NCBI GenBank assembly: GCA_016744875.1
Contig: JADGDL010000027.1
Span: 1-28,453, forward strand
Origin: Sulfurovum sp.
GTDB taxonomy: Bacteria; Campylobacterota; Campylobacteria; Campylobacterales; Sulfurovaceae
DNA length: 28,453 nucleotides
Direction: 5' to 3'
The notes under the pieces are model-generated. The model had not been told where the DNA came from, searched no databases, and saw nothing but the letters and a program-made list of their open reading frames with translations. Below, one piece after another: positions 1 through 8,837 of the stretch (its first letter is position 1; each line of letters begins with the position of its first letter). The position numbers and the translations under genes were made by a program.

Positions 1-55
1 GGCCGATAGGGTAGTGAAGTTGTACGCCAATAAACATAAAAAGTTTGCAGCATAA
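1..55 (+). CDS. C-terminal end of an unidentified gene (partial)
   Basis: Only one plus-strand frame is open from the left edge, reading 17 codons that end in KHKKFAA and a TAA stop at 53-55. The tail is basic and lysine-rich. It is too short for me to name a family. The 140 bp that follow contain a promoter-like region for the next gene, so this gene probably ends its own transcription unit. A chance open frame of this length is possible, so the call is tentative. Confidence 0.45.
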   Translation, partial: ADRVVKLYANKHKKFAA

Positions 56-121
56 GTACAAGTAAACTACTGTATCAATAAAGAGAGGTTTTACTATTTG
101 CATAAGTTATAAAGATATTTT

Positions 122-143
122 TGTTTTGCGAATGTTTTGCGAA
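122..143 (+). repeat. Perfect tandem 11-bp direct repeat upstream of the adk-like operon
   Basis: The 11-mer TGTTTTGCGAA occurs twice back to back, at 122-132 and 133-143, with no mismatch and no spacer. The second copy also forms part of a short palindrome, ATGTT (132-136) with AACAT (142-146). The repeat ends 13 bp before a TATAAT hexamer, so it covers the place where a -35 element would be. An 11-bp period is close to one helical turn, which would place two protein-binding half sites on the same DNA face. The regulatory role is inference. Confidence 0.6.
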
Positions 144-156
144 CATCCTCTGATAT

Positions 157-162
157 TATAAT
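157..162 (+). promoter_or_regulatory. Candidate -10 box (TATAAT) of the adk-like operon
   Basis: A consensus TATAAT lies 33 bp before the start codon at 196, in an AT-rich stretch. Campylobacterota sigma70 promoters usually have a good -10 and a poor -35, which fits here. The tandem 11-bp repeat sits just upstream. The Shine-Dalgarno AGAGG lies eight bases before the ATG. Confidence 0.5.
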
Positions 163-195
163 ATTATATGAAATCAAGAAAGAGAGGTTAACTTT

Positions 196-666
196 ATGAA
201 GAAGCTGTTTTTAATTACCGGATTAGAAGGTACTGGACGTACCAAGAATGCACGTTATTTATGTGATAGGCATTCAGAGTGCTTAAGCTATTATGCTACT
301 GAGGGAAAATCGATCGATATCATTTTAAAGGAAGTACGGGAATCTGAGACAAAAGGTGTACTGCTTGATGGTTTTCCTCAGACAACTGAAGAGATGTATG
401 AGTTGGATGCAAAGTTAAAAGAAGAAGAAGGCATCGAATTGACTTTGGTTCTTAAACTCGAAGCCAAGGATAACATAAGAGAAGAACGACTCAAGCATAC
501 ATTAGTAAAAGAAAAAGATGAAATAGATAAAAGAAATTTAAAAGAAATTGAATCATTTTATAAAGAAAAAGGGCTTTTAAAAGTGCAAAACAGTGAGCAG
601 TATTTATCAAATATATGTGCAGTTACTGAACTGATCGTACGACCTCGATTAGGAGATATAGCATGA
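196..666 (+). CDS. Adenylate-kinase-like P-loop protein, probably catalytically impaired
   Basis: A 156-residue protein with the fold signature of adenylate kinase: a P-loop GLEGTGRT at residues 9-16, and LLDGFPQT at 56-63, which matches the LLDGFPRT segment of Adk. The substitutions are telling. The P-loop lysine is Arg15, the Arg of DGFPRT is Gln62, the STGD AMP-binding segment reads ATEG (34-37), and the catalytic arginines expected in and after the LID region are not evident. It is also shorter than Campylobacterota Adk (about 190 residues) and has no LID insertion. It is therefore probably a divergent paralogue that binds nucleotide weakly or not at all, rather than the housekeeping enzyme. 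The ATG at 196 follows the ribosome-binding site AGAGG. The stop overlaps the next start by four bases, so the two are translationally coupled. Confidence 0.75.
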   Translation: MKKLFLITGLEGTGRTKNARYLCDRHSECLSYYATEGKSIDIILKEVRESETKGVLLDGFPQTTEEMYELDAKLKEEEGIELTLVLKLEAKDNIREERLKHTLVKEKDEIDKRNLKEIESFYKEKGLLKVQNSEQYLSNICAVTELIVRPRLGDIA

Positions 667-1010
667 CACTTATTCAACTATTTTCAGAATATATACGAAA
701 TCAAAAAAGTCTGGTAGGTTACGTGGAAGAGCGTAAGAAATTGACAACCAGAGGAGAATTCAATAATGAAACACTTCTTTTGGCTGCTGAAAAATTAGAA
801 CGTCTAAAAGAGGAAGAACCTGCTATTTATAATGAGATGCATGAATTATTGGAAGAATATTATAATAAAGATGAAGGACATTTTGTAGAGTACCCTATCA
901 ATTTTACACGACAAATTCTTAAACTTTATGAAAGTGAACGTGCTACGCCTGAACGTGTATTAGAATGCTATAGACAAGGATTAGACCATCCTTGTAATGA
1001 TGCTTTTTAG
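663..1010 (+). CDS. Hypothetical protein, coupled to the adk-like gene
   Basis: A 115-residue soluble, strongly charged protein that I do not recognise. It is rich in Glu, Leu and Lys and predicted to be mainly helical, with a Glu-dense stretch around residues 48-73 (KEEEPAIYNEM, ELLEEYYNKDEG). There is no signal peptide or membrane segment, and the only cysteines (101 and 110) do not form a metal motif. Its ATG lies inside the end of the upstream frame (ATGA, 663-666), so translation depends on the adk-like gene, and the two products may work together. A separate ribosome-binding site and the thioesterase gene follow after 40 bp. Confidence 0.7.
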   Translation: MTLIQLFSEYIRNQKSLVGYVEERKKLTTRGEFNNETLLLAAEKLERLKEEEPAIYNEMHELLEEYYNKDEGHFVEYPINFTRQILKLYESERATPERVLECYRQGLDHPCNDAF

Positions 1011-1050
1011 CCAAAAAAATTAATAATTTTAAACTAAGAAAGAGGAAAAT

Positions 1051-1455
1051 ATGAAAAAAATATCTTTAAGAGGACGAGTATTCCCTACAGATCTCAATCA
1101 TGCTGGGACAGTTTTTGGTGGCTGGCTTATGGGAAAAATGGATAAAGCAGCTTCTATTCAGATAGAAGACATACTTATATCACCTGCTGTGACTGTCGCA
1201 GTTAGTGATATGAGCTTTCTACGCCCTGTTTACAGTGGTGCGATTTTTACTATATATACAGAAGTACTGGCCATTGGAAATACTTCAGTTAAAGTGGATG
1301 TCGATGTACAGATAAAATGTAGAGATACACATGAAGAGTATTCTGTTACTCATGCTGTTTTTACTTTTGTAATTATTGATGATAATAAAAGACCTCGCAA
1401 TGTAAGAGAAGTAATACGTGATGATATAGATGACTATATTAGAAGAAAATTATAA
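1051..1455 (+). CDS. yciA: YciA-type hotdog acyl-CoA thioesterase
   Basis: A 134-residue single hotdog-fold protein of the 4HBT superfamily that hydrolyses acyl-CoA thioesters in the cytoplasm. The family signature is clear: PTDLNHAGTVFGGWLM at residues 12-27 matches the YciA motif with N16, G19 and the FGGW turn; Asp31 sits on the central helix, and FLRPV follows at about 56-60. The length is normal for the family, which typically forms hexamers. Campylobacter jejuni has an homologue (Cj0915). The start is set by an AAGAGG site before the ATG at 1051. It follows the preceding gene by 40 bp in the same direction and is probably in the same operon. A hairpin after the stop may end the unit. 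The physiological acyl-CoA substrate cannot be read from the sequence. Confidence 0.88.
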   Translation: MKKISLRGRVFPTDLNHAGTVFGGWLMGKMDKAASIQIEDILISPAVTVAVSDMSFLRPVYSGAIFTIYTEVLAIGNTSVKVDVDVQIKCRDTHEEYSVTHAVFTFVIIDDNKRPRNVREVIRDDIDDYIRRKL

Positions 1456-1474
1456 AAATACTTTAGCATAGAAT

Positions 1475-1495
1475 ATCGTGCGATTTATTCACGAT
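1475..1495 (+). terminator. Candidate hairpin after yciA
   Basis: ATCGTG at 1475-1480 pairs with CACGAT at 1490-1495 around a nine-base loop, followed by TTTACTTT. The stem has only six pairs and the T-run is broken, so this would be a weak intrinsic terminator between the thioesterase and gltB. It could equally be a regulatory stem in the gltB leader. Confidence 0.35.
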
Positions 1496-1544
1496 TTTAC
1501 TTTGATAGGCTTAAGTAACAAAACTAATACACAGGTAAAAAATA

Positions 1545-4500
1545 ATGGAATTAAAGTGTTATCCCTCTCAAGAAGGTTTATATCATCCTGACTTTGAACA
1601 TGACGCTTGTGGTGTAGGATTTGTTGCACATTTAAAAGGTAAGGCATCTCACACTATTGTTTCTAAAAGTTTAGAACTTTTAGCCAATTTGGAGCATAGA
1701 GGTGCTGTGGGATCTGAAAAGAATTCAGGAGATGGTGCAGGTATTTTAACACAAATACCTGATACATTTATGCGTCGTGTAACGCAGAGTTGTAACCTTA
1801 AAGAACCTTTACCCTCTCTGGGATCTTATGGTATAGGTGTAATCTTCTTACCTCGTGATCCTGATGCGTATAGTGAAACACAGAGTATTGTTGAACGATG
1901 TATAGAAGAACTCGGTCAGGAAATATTGGGTTGGAGAGCAGTACCCTCGGACAACACAACATTAGGAAGCTCTGGTAAAGCCATAGAACCCATTATCAAG
2001 CAGATTTTTATTAAAAAATCCAATGATATTGATGAAGAGGCTTTTGAGCGAAAACTTTTTGTTATCCGTAAATATGCACAATCTTGCGTAACCGCTTCAA
2101 AACAGCCCGGCACAGAGTATTTTTACATCGCTTCAATGTCTTCTAAGACCATATCTTATAAAGGTCAACTTATCACAGAACAGTTACCTCTGTATTTTCC
2201 TGACTTGAAAGAGCCTGATTATCACACGGCTATTGCCTTAGTGCATAGCCGTTTTTCTACCAATACCTTTCCCTCGTGGCCATTAGCACAACCTTTTAGA
2301 TATATCGCACACAATGGAGAAATAAACACGCTTAAAGGGAATGTGAACTGGATGCGAGCTAGACAGTCACTGCTCTCTTCAAAACTCTTTACATCAGACG
2401 AACTTGATAAGATATATCCCTACCTTATCAACGATACTAAAGGGAGTGATAGCTCCATACTAGACAATGTTATAGAACTTTTAGTCTTAGCAGGGAGAAG
2501 CCTTCCGCATGTTATGGCAATGATGATTCCTGAAGCATGGAAAAATAATGAAATAAGTTCAAAACGAAAAGCCTTTTATGAGTACCATGCTACCTTTATG
2601 GAGCCTTGGGATGGTCCTGCGTCAGTCGTATTTACAGATGGGAAAATGGTAGGGGCTACACTTGATAGAAATGGTCTACGCCCTTCACGGTACTCTCTCA
2701 CAAAAGACGATATCCTAGTATTGGCATCTGAGCAGGGTGCTTTAGAGTTTGAAAGTAAAGATATTGTTCTCAAAGGAAGACTGCAACCAGGAAAAATGCT
2801 TGTAGCCAACCTCGAAGAGGGACGCTTAATATATGACAATGAAGTCAAAGAATCGATCTCAAGTGTTTACCCTTATGAAGAGTGGATTGAAAAACAAAAA
2901 ATAAACCTTGATGATTTAAGCTTAAATATCTCTGTAGCGCAACCCAATCATGATACCATTAAACAACGACAAAAATGTAATGGCTACACCAAAGAAGATT
3001 TAAAAGTACTGCTTGCACCAATGGTAAATGATGGTTATGAGGCGATGGGTTCAATGGGGCATGATGCTTCTTTGGCTGTATTGTCACATAAAGCAACCAA
3101 TTTAGATAACTATTTTCATCAGCTCTTTGCTCAGGTGACAAACCCTCCTATAGATCCAATTCGTGAAGAATCAGTAATGTCATTGACCTCTTATGTTGGC
3201 TCACAAGGGAATCTCTTCCAAGAGGTGGATGAGGACAGAAACTTTATTCGCCTGGAGTCACCGATCCTGGATAATATACAACTTGCAAAACTCAAAGGTA
3301 TTGAAGCCTTTAATTTTAAAGCCAAAGTGATTCATATTCTTTTTGATGCTAAGAAAAAAGGTTCAATCAAAGAAGCCATTTTACGTATACAGACAGAGGC
3401 GTACGACGCTGTGAAAAATGGAGAGCATCAGGTGCTTATTTTAAGTACTAAATCTGTCAATGAAAATGAAGCTGCCATTCCCACGCTACTGGCAACAAGT
3501 TCTGTACATCAGTATCTTACTGCTAAGGGTATGAGAACTAAATGTGCATTGGTTATAGAGTCAGCAGAGCCAAGAGAGATACATCACTTTGCAACACTTG
3601 TTGGATATGGGGCCAATGCAATAAACCCGTACTTGGCATTTGAAACCATTGAAGATATGCGACGAGAAAGAATGCTTAAAGAGGGGCTAAGTAAAGAAGA
3701 TGCTATCTTTAACTATATAACAGCTATTAATAAAGGGTTATATAAAATTATGTCCAAAATGGGTATCTCTACGATACGTTCTTACACTGGAGCTCAGATT
3801 TTTGAAGCCCTGGGACTTAATGATGAGCTCATCGATACTTATTTTTCAGGCACACCTTCAAGAGTTGGAGGTATTGGCTTGGATACGTTGGAAGAAGAGA
3901 CACTTTTACGTCACAAATGGGCCTATTTAGAACAGCCTGTAGAATTAAATGGTTTACCTGTAGGTGGGGCGTATGCCTATCGACAACGAGGAGAAAAACA
4001 TCTAATAACACCTGAGAATATTTTCCTGCTTCAAAAATCAACTAAACATAATGACTATAAAACCTTTAAAAGTTATACGAAAACAGTTGATGATCCGGGT
4101 GAGGATTTTGTCACATTACGAGGATTACTGGAATTTAAAAATCAAAAACCCATCAATATTAATGAGGTTGAACCTGTAGAAAATATCATGACACGTTTTG
4201 CTACAGGGGCAATGAGTTATGGTTCTATCTCACAAGAAGCTCATGAAACCCTTGCTATTGCAATGAACAGTATAGGTGCTAAGAGTAATACAGGTGAAGG
4301 TGGTGAAGATGCCTCACGTTTTGGTACAGAGAAAAATTCTAAGATCAAACAGATAGCTTCTGGACGTTTTGGTGTGACTGCAAATTATCTGGTCAACGCA
4401 GAAGAGTTACAGATCAAGCTGGCTCAGGGTGCAAAACCAGGTGAGGGAGGACAACTTCCCGGGTATAAAGTTGATAAAATTATTGGTGCAACACGACACT

Positions 4501-6059
4501 CAACACCTGGAGTTGGCCTTATATCACCACCACCACACCATGACATCTACTCTATTGAGGATTTGAAACAGCTCATACATGATCTTAAAAATGCAAATGT
4601 TAAAGCACGTATCAATACCAAACTTGTTTCTGAAGTGGGTGTAGGAACCATCGCAGCGGGGGTGGCTAAAGCGCACTCTGATGTCATCCTCATTTCCGGA
4701 TTTGACGGGGGGACTGGTGCCAGCCCTCAAACTTCTATTAAACATGCTGGACTTCCCTGGGAACTTGGTTTGGCTGAAACACACCAAACTTTGCTAAAAA
4801 ATGGACTAAGAGGACGTGTTGTACTTCAAACAGATGGACAGCTTAGAACTGGACGTGACTTGGCCATTGCGACACTTCTTGGTGCAGAAGAGTGGGGGAT
4901 AGCCACATCTGCCTTGATAGTAGAGGGTTGTATTATGATGCGTAAATGCCATATGAACACCTGTCCTGTAGGAATAGCTACACAAGATATGGACTTAAGG
5001 GCCAAATATGCAGGTCGTCCTGAACATGTTGTGAATTTTGTACGTTTCTTAGCCACAGAACTTAGAGAAATTATGGCAGAGCTTGGGTTTAAAACTGTTG
5101 ATGAAATGGTAGGACGTGTGGATAAACTTCAAGCCAAAAAGGATGTATCACACTGGAAAGCAAAACATCTTAAACTCGACAAACTACTTCATAAAATGCA
5201 CATAGGTCCACAAGATAGTGCATATAGAACAATGGATCAAGATCATGGGATAGATAAAGCACTTGATAATGAACTTATAAGCCATTTTCAAGCTGCAATT
5301 ACATCAAAAGAACCATTGCATAAAAAGCTTACAATACGAAATGTGCATAGAACTGTAGGAACCATGCTATCCGCAGAAATGACACGAATGCATGGAGAAA
5401 AAGGACTTCCTGAAGATACGCTTAGAATTGATGCTAAAGGTACAGCAGGACAAAGCTTTGCGGCTTTTGTAAATTCTGGAATCACTTTTAATATAGAAGG
5501 TGATGCGAATGATTACTTTGGAAAAGGCCTTTGTGGTGCAAAATTAATTCTTAACCCTCCCAAAGATATTGGTTATGAAACAGAGGAGAGCGTGATCGTC
5601 GGAAATGTAGCCTTTTATGGTGCCACTTCCGGTGAAGCCTACATTCATGGTAAGGCAGGAGAGCGCTTTGCTGTTAGAAACTCTGGTGTCAATGTAGTGG
5701 TCAGTAGTGTAGGTGACCATGGTTGTGAATATATGACAGGTGGTCAGGTCGTTATACTGGGAGAAATTGGTAAAAACTTTGCAGCTGGTATGAGTGGCGG
5801 AATCGCTTATATTTATGACAAAGAGAGTAATCTTACACAACGTATTAACCAAGGTTCGGTTGATCTGGATCCTTTGGATGAAGATGAAGCAACGCTCAAA
5901 ACGATGATCGAAAAATATGTGACATACACCAATGCCTCTAAAGCATCTACGATACTTAATGACTGGGAAAATGAGAAAAAATATTTTATTAAAGTGATGC
6001 CCTGTGATTATAAACGTGTACTCAATGAACAGAAAAATATGTTAAAGGAGGAGGCATAA
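1545..6059 (+). CDS. gltB: Glutamate synthase large (alpha) subunit
   Basis: A 1504-residue protein that transfers the amide nitrogen of glutamine to 2-oxoglutarate, giving two glutamates, with GltD as partner. The domain order is that of bacterial GltB. First comes a class II glutamine amidotransferase whose nucleophile is Cys22 in HDACGVGF, preceded by a 21-residue propeptide that should be removed. Then come the central domain (about 480-770) and the FMN-binding synthase domain (about 830-1210) with GEGGEDASRFG and TGASPQTSIKHAG. The C-terminal beta-helix (GXGXG) domain is last. The 3Fe-4S ligands are Cys1129, Cys1135 and Cys1140. Length is close to E. coli GltB (about 1486). An AGG ribosome-binding site precedes ATG 1545. 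A GGAGG for gltD sits inside its last codons, and gltD begins one base after its stop. Confidence 0.97.
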   Translation: MELKCYPSQEGLYHPDFEHDACGVGFVAHLKGKASHTIVSKSLELLANLEHRGAVGSEKNSGDGAGILTQIPDTFMRRVTQSCNLKEPLPSLGSYGIGVIFLPRDPDAYSETQSIVERCIEELGQEILGWRAVPSDNTTLGSSGKAIEPIIKQIFIKKSNDIDEEAFERKLFVIRKYAQSCVTASKQPGTEYFYIASMSSKTISYKGQLITEQLPLYFPDLKEPDYHTAIALVHSRFSTNTFPSWPLAQPFRYIAHNGEINTLKGNVNWMRARQSLLSSKLFTSDELDKIYPYLINDTKGSDSSILDNVIELLVLAGRSLPHVMAMMIPEAWKNNEISSKRKAFYEYHATFMEPWDGPASVVFTDGKMVGATLDRNGLRPSRYSLTKDDILVLASEQGALEFESKDIVLKGRLQPGKMLVANLEEGRLIYDNEVKESISSVYPYEEWIEKQKINLDDLSLNISVAQPNHDTIKQRQKCNGYTKEDLKVLLAPMVNDGYEAMGSMGHDASLAVLSHKATNLDNYFHQLFAQVTNPPIDPIREESVMSLTSYVGSQGNLFQEVDEDRNFIRLESPILDNIQLAKLKGIEAFNFKAKVIHILFDAKKKGSIKEAILRIQTEAYDAVKNGEHQVLILSTKSVNENEAAIPTLLATSSVHQYLTAKGMRTKCALVIESAEPREIHHFATLVGYGANAINPYLAFETIEDMRRERMLKEGLSKEDAIFNYITAINKGLYKIMSKMGISTIRSYTGAQIFEALGLNDELIDTYFSGTPSRVGGIGLDTLEEETLLRHKWAYLEQPVELNGLPVGGAYAYRQRGEKHLITPENIFLLQKSTKHNDYKTFKSYTKTVDDPGEDFVTLRGLLEFKNQKPININEVEPVENIMTRFATGAMSYGSISQEAHETLAIAMNSIGAKSNTGEGGEDASRFGTEKNSKIKQIASGRFGVTANYLVNAEELQIKLAQGAKPGEGGQLPGYKVDKIIGATRHSTPGVGLISPPPHHDIYSIEDLKQLIHDLKNANVKARINTKLVSEVGVGTIAAGVAKAHSDVILISGFDGGTGASPQTSIKHAGLPWELGLAETHQTLLKNGLRGRVVLQTDGQLRTGRDLAIATLLGAEEWGIATSALIVEGCIMMRKCHMNTCPVGIATQDMDLRAKYAGRPEHVVNFVRFLATELREIMAELGFKTVDEMVGRVDKLQAKKDVSHWKAKHLKLDKLLHKMHIGPQDSAYRTMDQDHGIDKALDNELISHFQAAITSKEPLHKKLTIRNVHRTVGTMLSAEMTRMHGEKGLPEDTLRIDAKGTAGQSFAAFVNSGITFNIEGDANDYFGKGLCGAKLILNPPKDIGYETEESVIVGNVAFYGATSGEAYIHGKAGERFAVRNSGVNVVVSSVGDHGCEYMTGGQVVILGEIGKNFAAGMSGGIAYIYDKESNLTQRINQGSVDLDPLDEDEATLKTMIEKYVTYTNASKASTILNDWENEKKYFIKVMPCDYKRVLNEQKNMLKEEA

Positions 6060-6060
6060 A

Positions 6061-7551
6061 ATGGGAAAAGCAACTGGTTTTAAAGAATACAATAGAAAAA
6101 ACTTTACCTATGCTCCTGTAGCAGAACGTATTAAGCACTTCAATGAATTTATTACCCCTCTACCTGAAAAGGATTTAGTGACACAAGGGGCGAGATGTAT
6201 GGATTGTGGTGTACCATTTTGTCATAGTAATTATGGTTGTCCTGTTGGAAATGTTATTCCTGAGTTTAATGATCATGTTTACAAACAAGAGTGGGAAAAA
6301 GCTTTTAATGTCTTAATGAGTACAAACAACTTCCCGGAGTTTACAGGACGTATCTGCCCCGCACCTTGTGAAACTGCCTGTGTATTGGGTATTAATGAGC
6401 CTCCCGTGACCATTAAAAATATTGAGTTGTCCATCATAGAAAAAGCCTATGAAGAGAGATGGATGAAACCCCTTTATCCTATGATGACTACAGATAAAAA
6501 AGTGGCCATTATAGGGAGTGGTCCAGCAGGATTGGCTGCAGCAAATCAACTCAATAAAGCTGGACATAGCGTGACAGTTTATGAAAAAGATAGCCGTGTG
6601 GGTGGATTAATGCGTTATGGTATTCCAAACTTTAAACTAGATAAAGAAAAAGTGGTACAAAGACGTATAGATATTATGAAAGAGGAGGGTGTTAAGTTTA
6701 TATGTAATGCCAATGTTGGTATTGATGTTTCAATAAATGAGATAAAAGATAAAAATGATGCCGTTATTATAACGACAGGTGCAGGAAAACCAAGAGATCT
6801 ACCTATTGAGAATAGAAATGCAGATGGTATCTATTTTGCTATGGAGTTTCTAGCGCAAAACAATAGCCGTATAGAAGGTGATGTTTTTGCGCATGAAGAT
6901 GAAATTTTAGCTACAGACAAACATGTTGTAGTGATAGGTGGAGGAGATACTGGAAGTGACTGTGTAGGAACCTCTATACGACAAGGGGCCAAGAGTGTAA
7001 CACAAATTGAATTACTTCCAAAGCCACCATTAGAGCGTGATGAGAGTCAACCATGGCCAACCTATCCAAGAGTCTTTAAACTCTCAACTTCCCAAGAAGA
7101 AGGTGCTGTCCTAGACTTTTGTGTACTGTCTAAATCATTTATCAAAAATGATAAAAACAAAGTTAGCGGTATCAATTGTGTCCGTATAGAGTGGGAAGGT
7201 AGAAACTTCAAAGAGATTGAGGGCTCAGAGTTTGTGCTAAAATCTGATATTATCTTTTTAGCTATGGGCTTTTTAGGACCTATACAAGAAGATGTCATCC
7301 ATGAACTTTCTCTTGAAACCGATGAACGAAGCAATATTAAAACAGAGGGATACAGTACTTCAATAGAAGGTGTATTTGCTGCTGGAGATAGTAGAAGAGG
7401 ACAATCTTTGGTTGTCTGGGCAATTAGTGAAGGACGAGAATGTGCTGTAGAGGTAGATGAATATCTAATGCAGCATCAAAGTATGTTGAACAGGAAAAGT
7501 GAGTCATACTGCAGTGTAAATAAAATTAAAAGGATAAACAATGTCAAATAA
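6061..7551 (+). CDS. gltD: Glutamate synthase small (beta) subunit
   Basis: A 496-residue FAD and NAD(P)H-binding flavoprotein that passes electrons through Fe-S clusters to GltB. The N-terminal ferredoxin-like region carries Cys46, 49, 54 and 60 (CMDCGVPFC) and Cys99, 103 and 107 (CPAPCETAC), the expected ligands for two low-potential 4Fe-4S clusters. The FAD dinucleotide fold is GSGPAG at 152-157 and the pyridine-nucleotide fold is GGGDTG at 293-298. The FAD-binding C-terminal motif AAGDSRRGQSLVVWAI is present. Ribosome-binding site AAGGAGG lies inside gltB. The gene overlaps the citrate synthase start by 11 bases, so it is co-translated in one operon. The last residues are lysine-rich and poorly conserved. 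Confidence 0.97.
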   Translation: MGKATGFKEYNRKNFTYAPVAERIKHFNEFITPLPEKDLVTQGARCMDCGVPFCHSNYGCPVGNVIPEFNDHVYKQEWEKAFNVLMSTNNFPEFTGRICPAPCETACVLGINEPPVTIKNIELSIIEKAYEERWMKPLYPMMTTDKKVAIIGSGPAGLAAANQLNKAGHSVTVYEKDSRVGGLMRYGIPNFKLDKEKVVQRRIDIMKEEGVKFICNANVGIDVSINEIKDKNDAVIITTGAGKPRDLPIENRNADGIYFAMEFLAQNNSRIEGDVFAHEDEILATDKHVVVIGGGDTGSDCVGTSIRQGAKSVTQIELLPKPPLERDESQPWPTYPRVFKLSTSQEEGAVLDFCVLSKSFIKNDKNKVSGINCVRIEWEGRNFKEIEGSEFVLKSDIIFLAMGFLGPIQEDVIHELSLETDERSNIKTEGYSTSIEGVFAAGDSRRGQSLVVWAISEGRECAVEVDEYLMQHQSMLNRKSESYCSVNKIKRINNVK

Positions 7552-8833
7552 AAATAAAGCGACCATCATACTAGAGATAGATGGAGAGAAAAAAGAGTAT
7601 ACATATGATATTTTGAAAGCAAGCAAAGGACCCTATGTTGTGGATATTCGCTCTTTTTATAAAGATTCGGGACTGTTTACTTATGATGTAGGCTTAACTT
7701 CTACAGCTTCATGTACTTCTGAGATCACATTTATCGATGGAGAAAAAGGAGAGCTGACTTATAGAGGGATTGACATTGAAACCTTAGCGACTAAACATAG
7801 TTATCTTGAGACATGTTATCTTTTACTGCATAAAGAATTACCTACAGAAGCTCAGTTGAAAGAGTTTGACCTAGAGATTCGTCATCGCTCTTTTTTAAAT
7901 CATGGACTATCTAAACTATTTGATGCTTTCCCTGACAATGCACACCCTATGTCTTCTCTCTCTTCATCAGTAACAGCATTGGCATCATTTCACTTTGAAC
8001 ATCTTGATCTTAGCCATGAAGAAGAGACAAATGAAATGGCGTACCGTATCATGGCAAAAATACCAACTATCGCTGCCATGGCATACCGCAATTACATTGG
8101 TTATCCTTCAGTTCAACCTGATGTTAATTTGAGTTTTACCGAAAACTTTTTATTTATGATGCGTGCTTATCCTCATGGTCGTATGAAAATGTCCAATGAA
8201 GGTCCAGAGATGATCAGAGATGTTGAGATACGTGCTTTAGATTCTATCTTTACACTTCATGCTGATCATGAACAAAATGCTTCGACTACAGTTGTAAGAG
8301 GTGTTGCCTCTACCGGTGCACACCCTTATGTGGCGATTTCTTCAGGAATCAATGCGCTATGGGGAAGAGCACATGGTGGTGCCAATGAATCAGTTATTGC
8401 ACAACTTGAGATGATAGGTTCTGTAGAGAATGTTGATGCGTTCATCGCTAAAGCAAAAGACCCTAATGATCCATTTAAACTCATGGGCTTTGGTCATAGA
8501 GTTTATAAAAACTTTGATCCACGTGCAAGAGTTTTAAAAGGGTTACAAGATCAACTGAAAGAGGAGTTGAACTTAGATTCTCGCTTGATGCAAATAGCTT
8601 CTAAAATTGAAGAGATAGCTTTATCAGATGAGTACTTTGTGAAAAGAAACCTCTACCCAAACATCGATTTCTACTCAGGGGTTATCCTTACTGCTCTTAG
8701 AATACCAAAAGAGATGTTTACCGCCATCTTTGTTATCGGAAGAACAATTGGGTGGATCACTCAATGGATTGAATCAATAGAAGACAAACAATCAAAAATT
8801 GTAAGACCTAGACAACTCTATAAAGGAATTTAA
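7541..8833 (+). CDS. gltA: Citrate synthase (type II)
   Basis: A 430-residue citrate synthase condensing oxaloacetate and acetyl-CoA. The catalytic triad is in place: His278 (WGRAHGGANES), His319 (GFGHRVYKNFDPRA) and Asp376 (YPNIDFYSG). Each is offset by 14 from E. coli His264, His305 and Asp362. The N-terminal beta domain (residues 1-60) marks the hexameric, proteobacterial type that is usually inhibited by NADH. An AAGGA site sits inside the end of gltD, and the ATG at 7541 overlaps gltD by 11 bases. The gene is followed after four bases by mqo, so oxaloacetate production and use are encoded side by side. Many autotrophic Campylobacterota run the TCA cycle in reverse with ATP-citrate lyase. 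A canonical synthase suggests at least some oxidative flux or glutamate synthesis, which fits the gltBD neighbours. Confidence 0.96.
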   Translation: MSNKNKATIILEIDGEKKEYTYDILKASKGPYVVDIRSFYKDSGLFTYDVGLTSTASCTSEITFIDGEKGELTYRGIDIETLATKHSYLETCYLLLHKELPTEAQLKEFDLEIRHRSFLNHGLSKLFDAFPDNAHPMSSLSSSVTALASFHFEHLDLSHEEETNEMAYRIMAKIPTIAAMAYRNYIGYPSVQPDVNLSFTENFLFMMRAYPHGRMKMSNEGPEMIRDVEIRALDSIFTLHADHEQNASTTVVRGVASTGAHPYVAISSGINALWGRAHGGANESVIAQLEMIGSVENVDAFIAKAKDPNDPFKLMGFGHRVYKNFDPRARVLKGLQDQLKEELNLDSRLMQIASKIEEIALSDEYFVKRNLYPNIDFYSGVILTALRIPKEMFTAIFVIGRTIGWITQWIESIEDKQSKIVRPRQLYKGI

Positions 8834-8837
8834 TAAA

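Noticed and set aside
132..146. ATGTT-N5-AACAT as a possible LexA/SOS-type box
   Set aside because: It does not match either the E. coli or the Bacillus SOS consensus, and the stronger pattern is the tandem 11-bp repeat.
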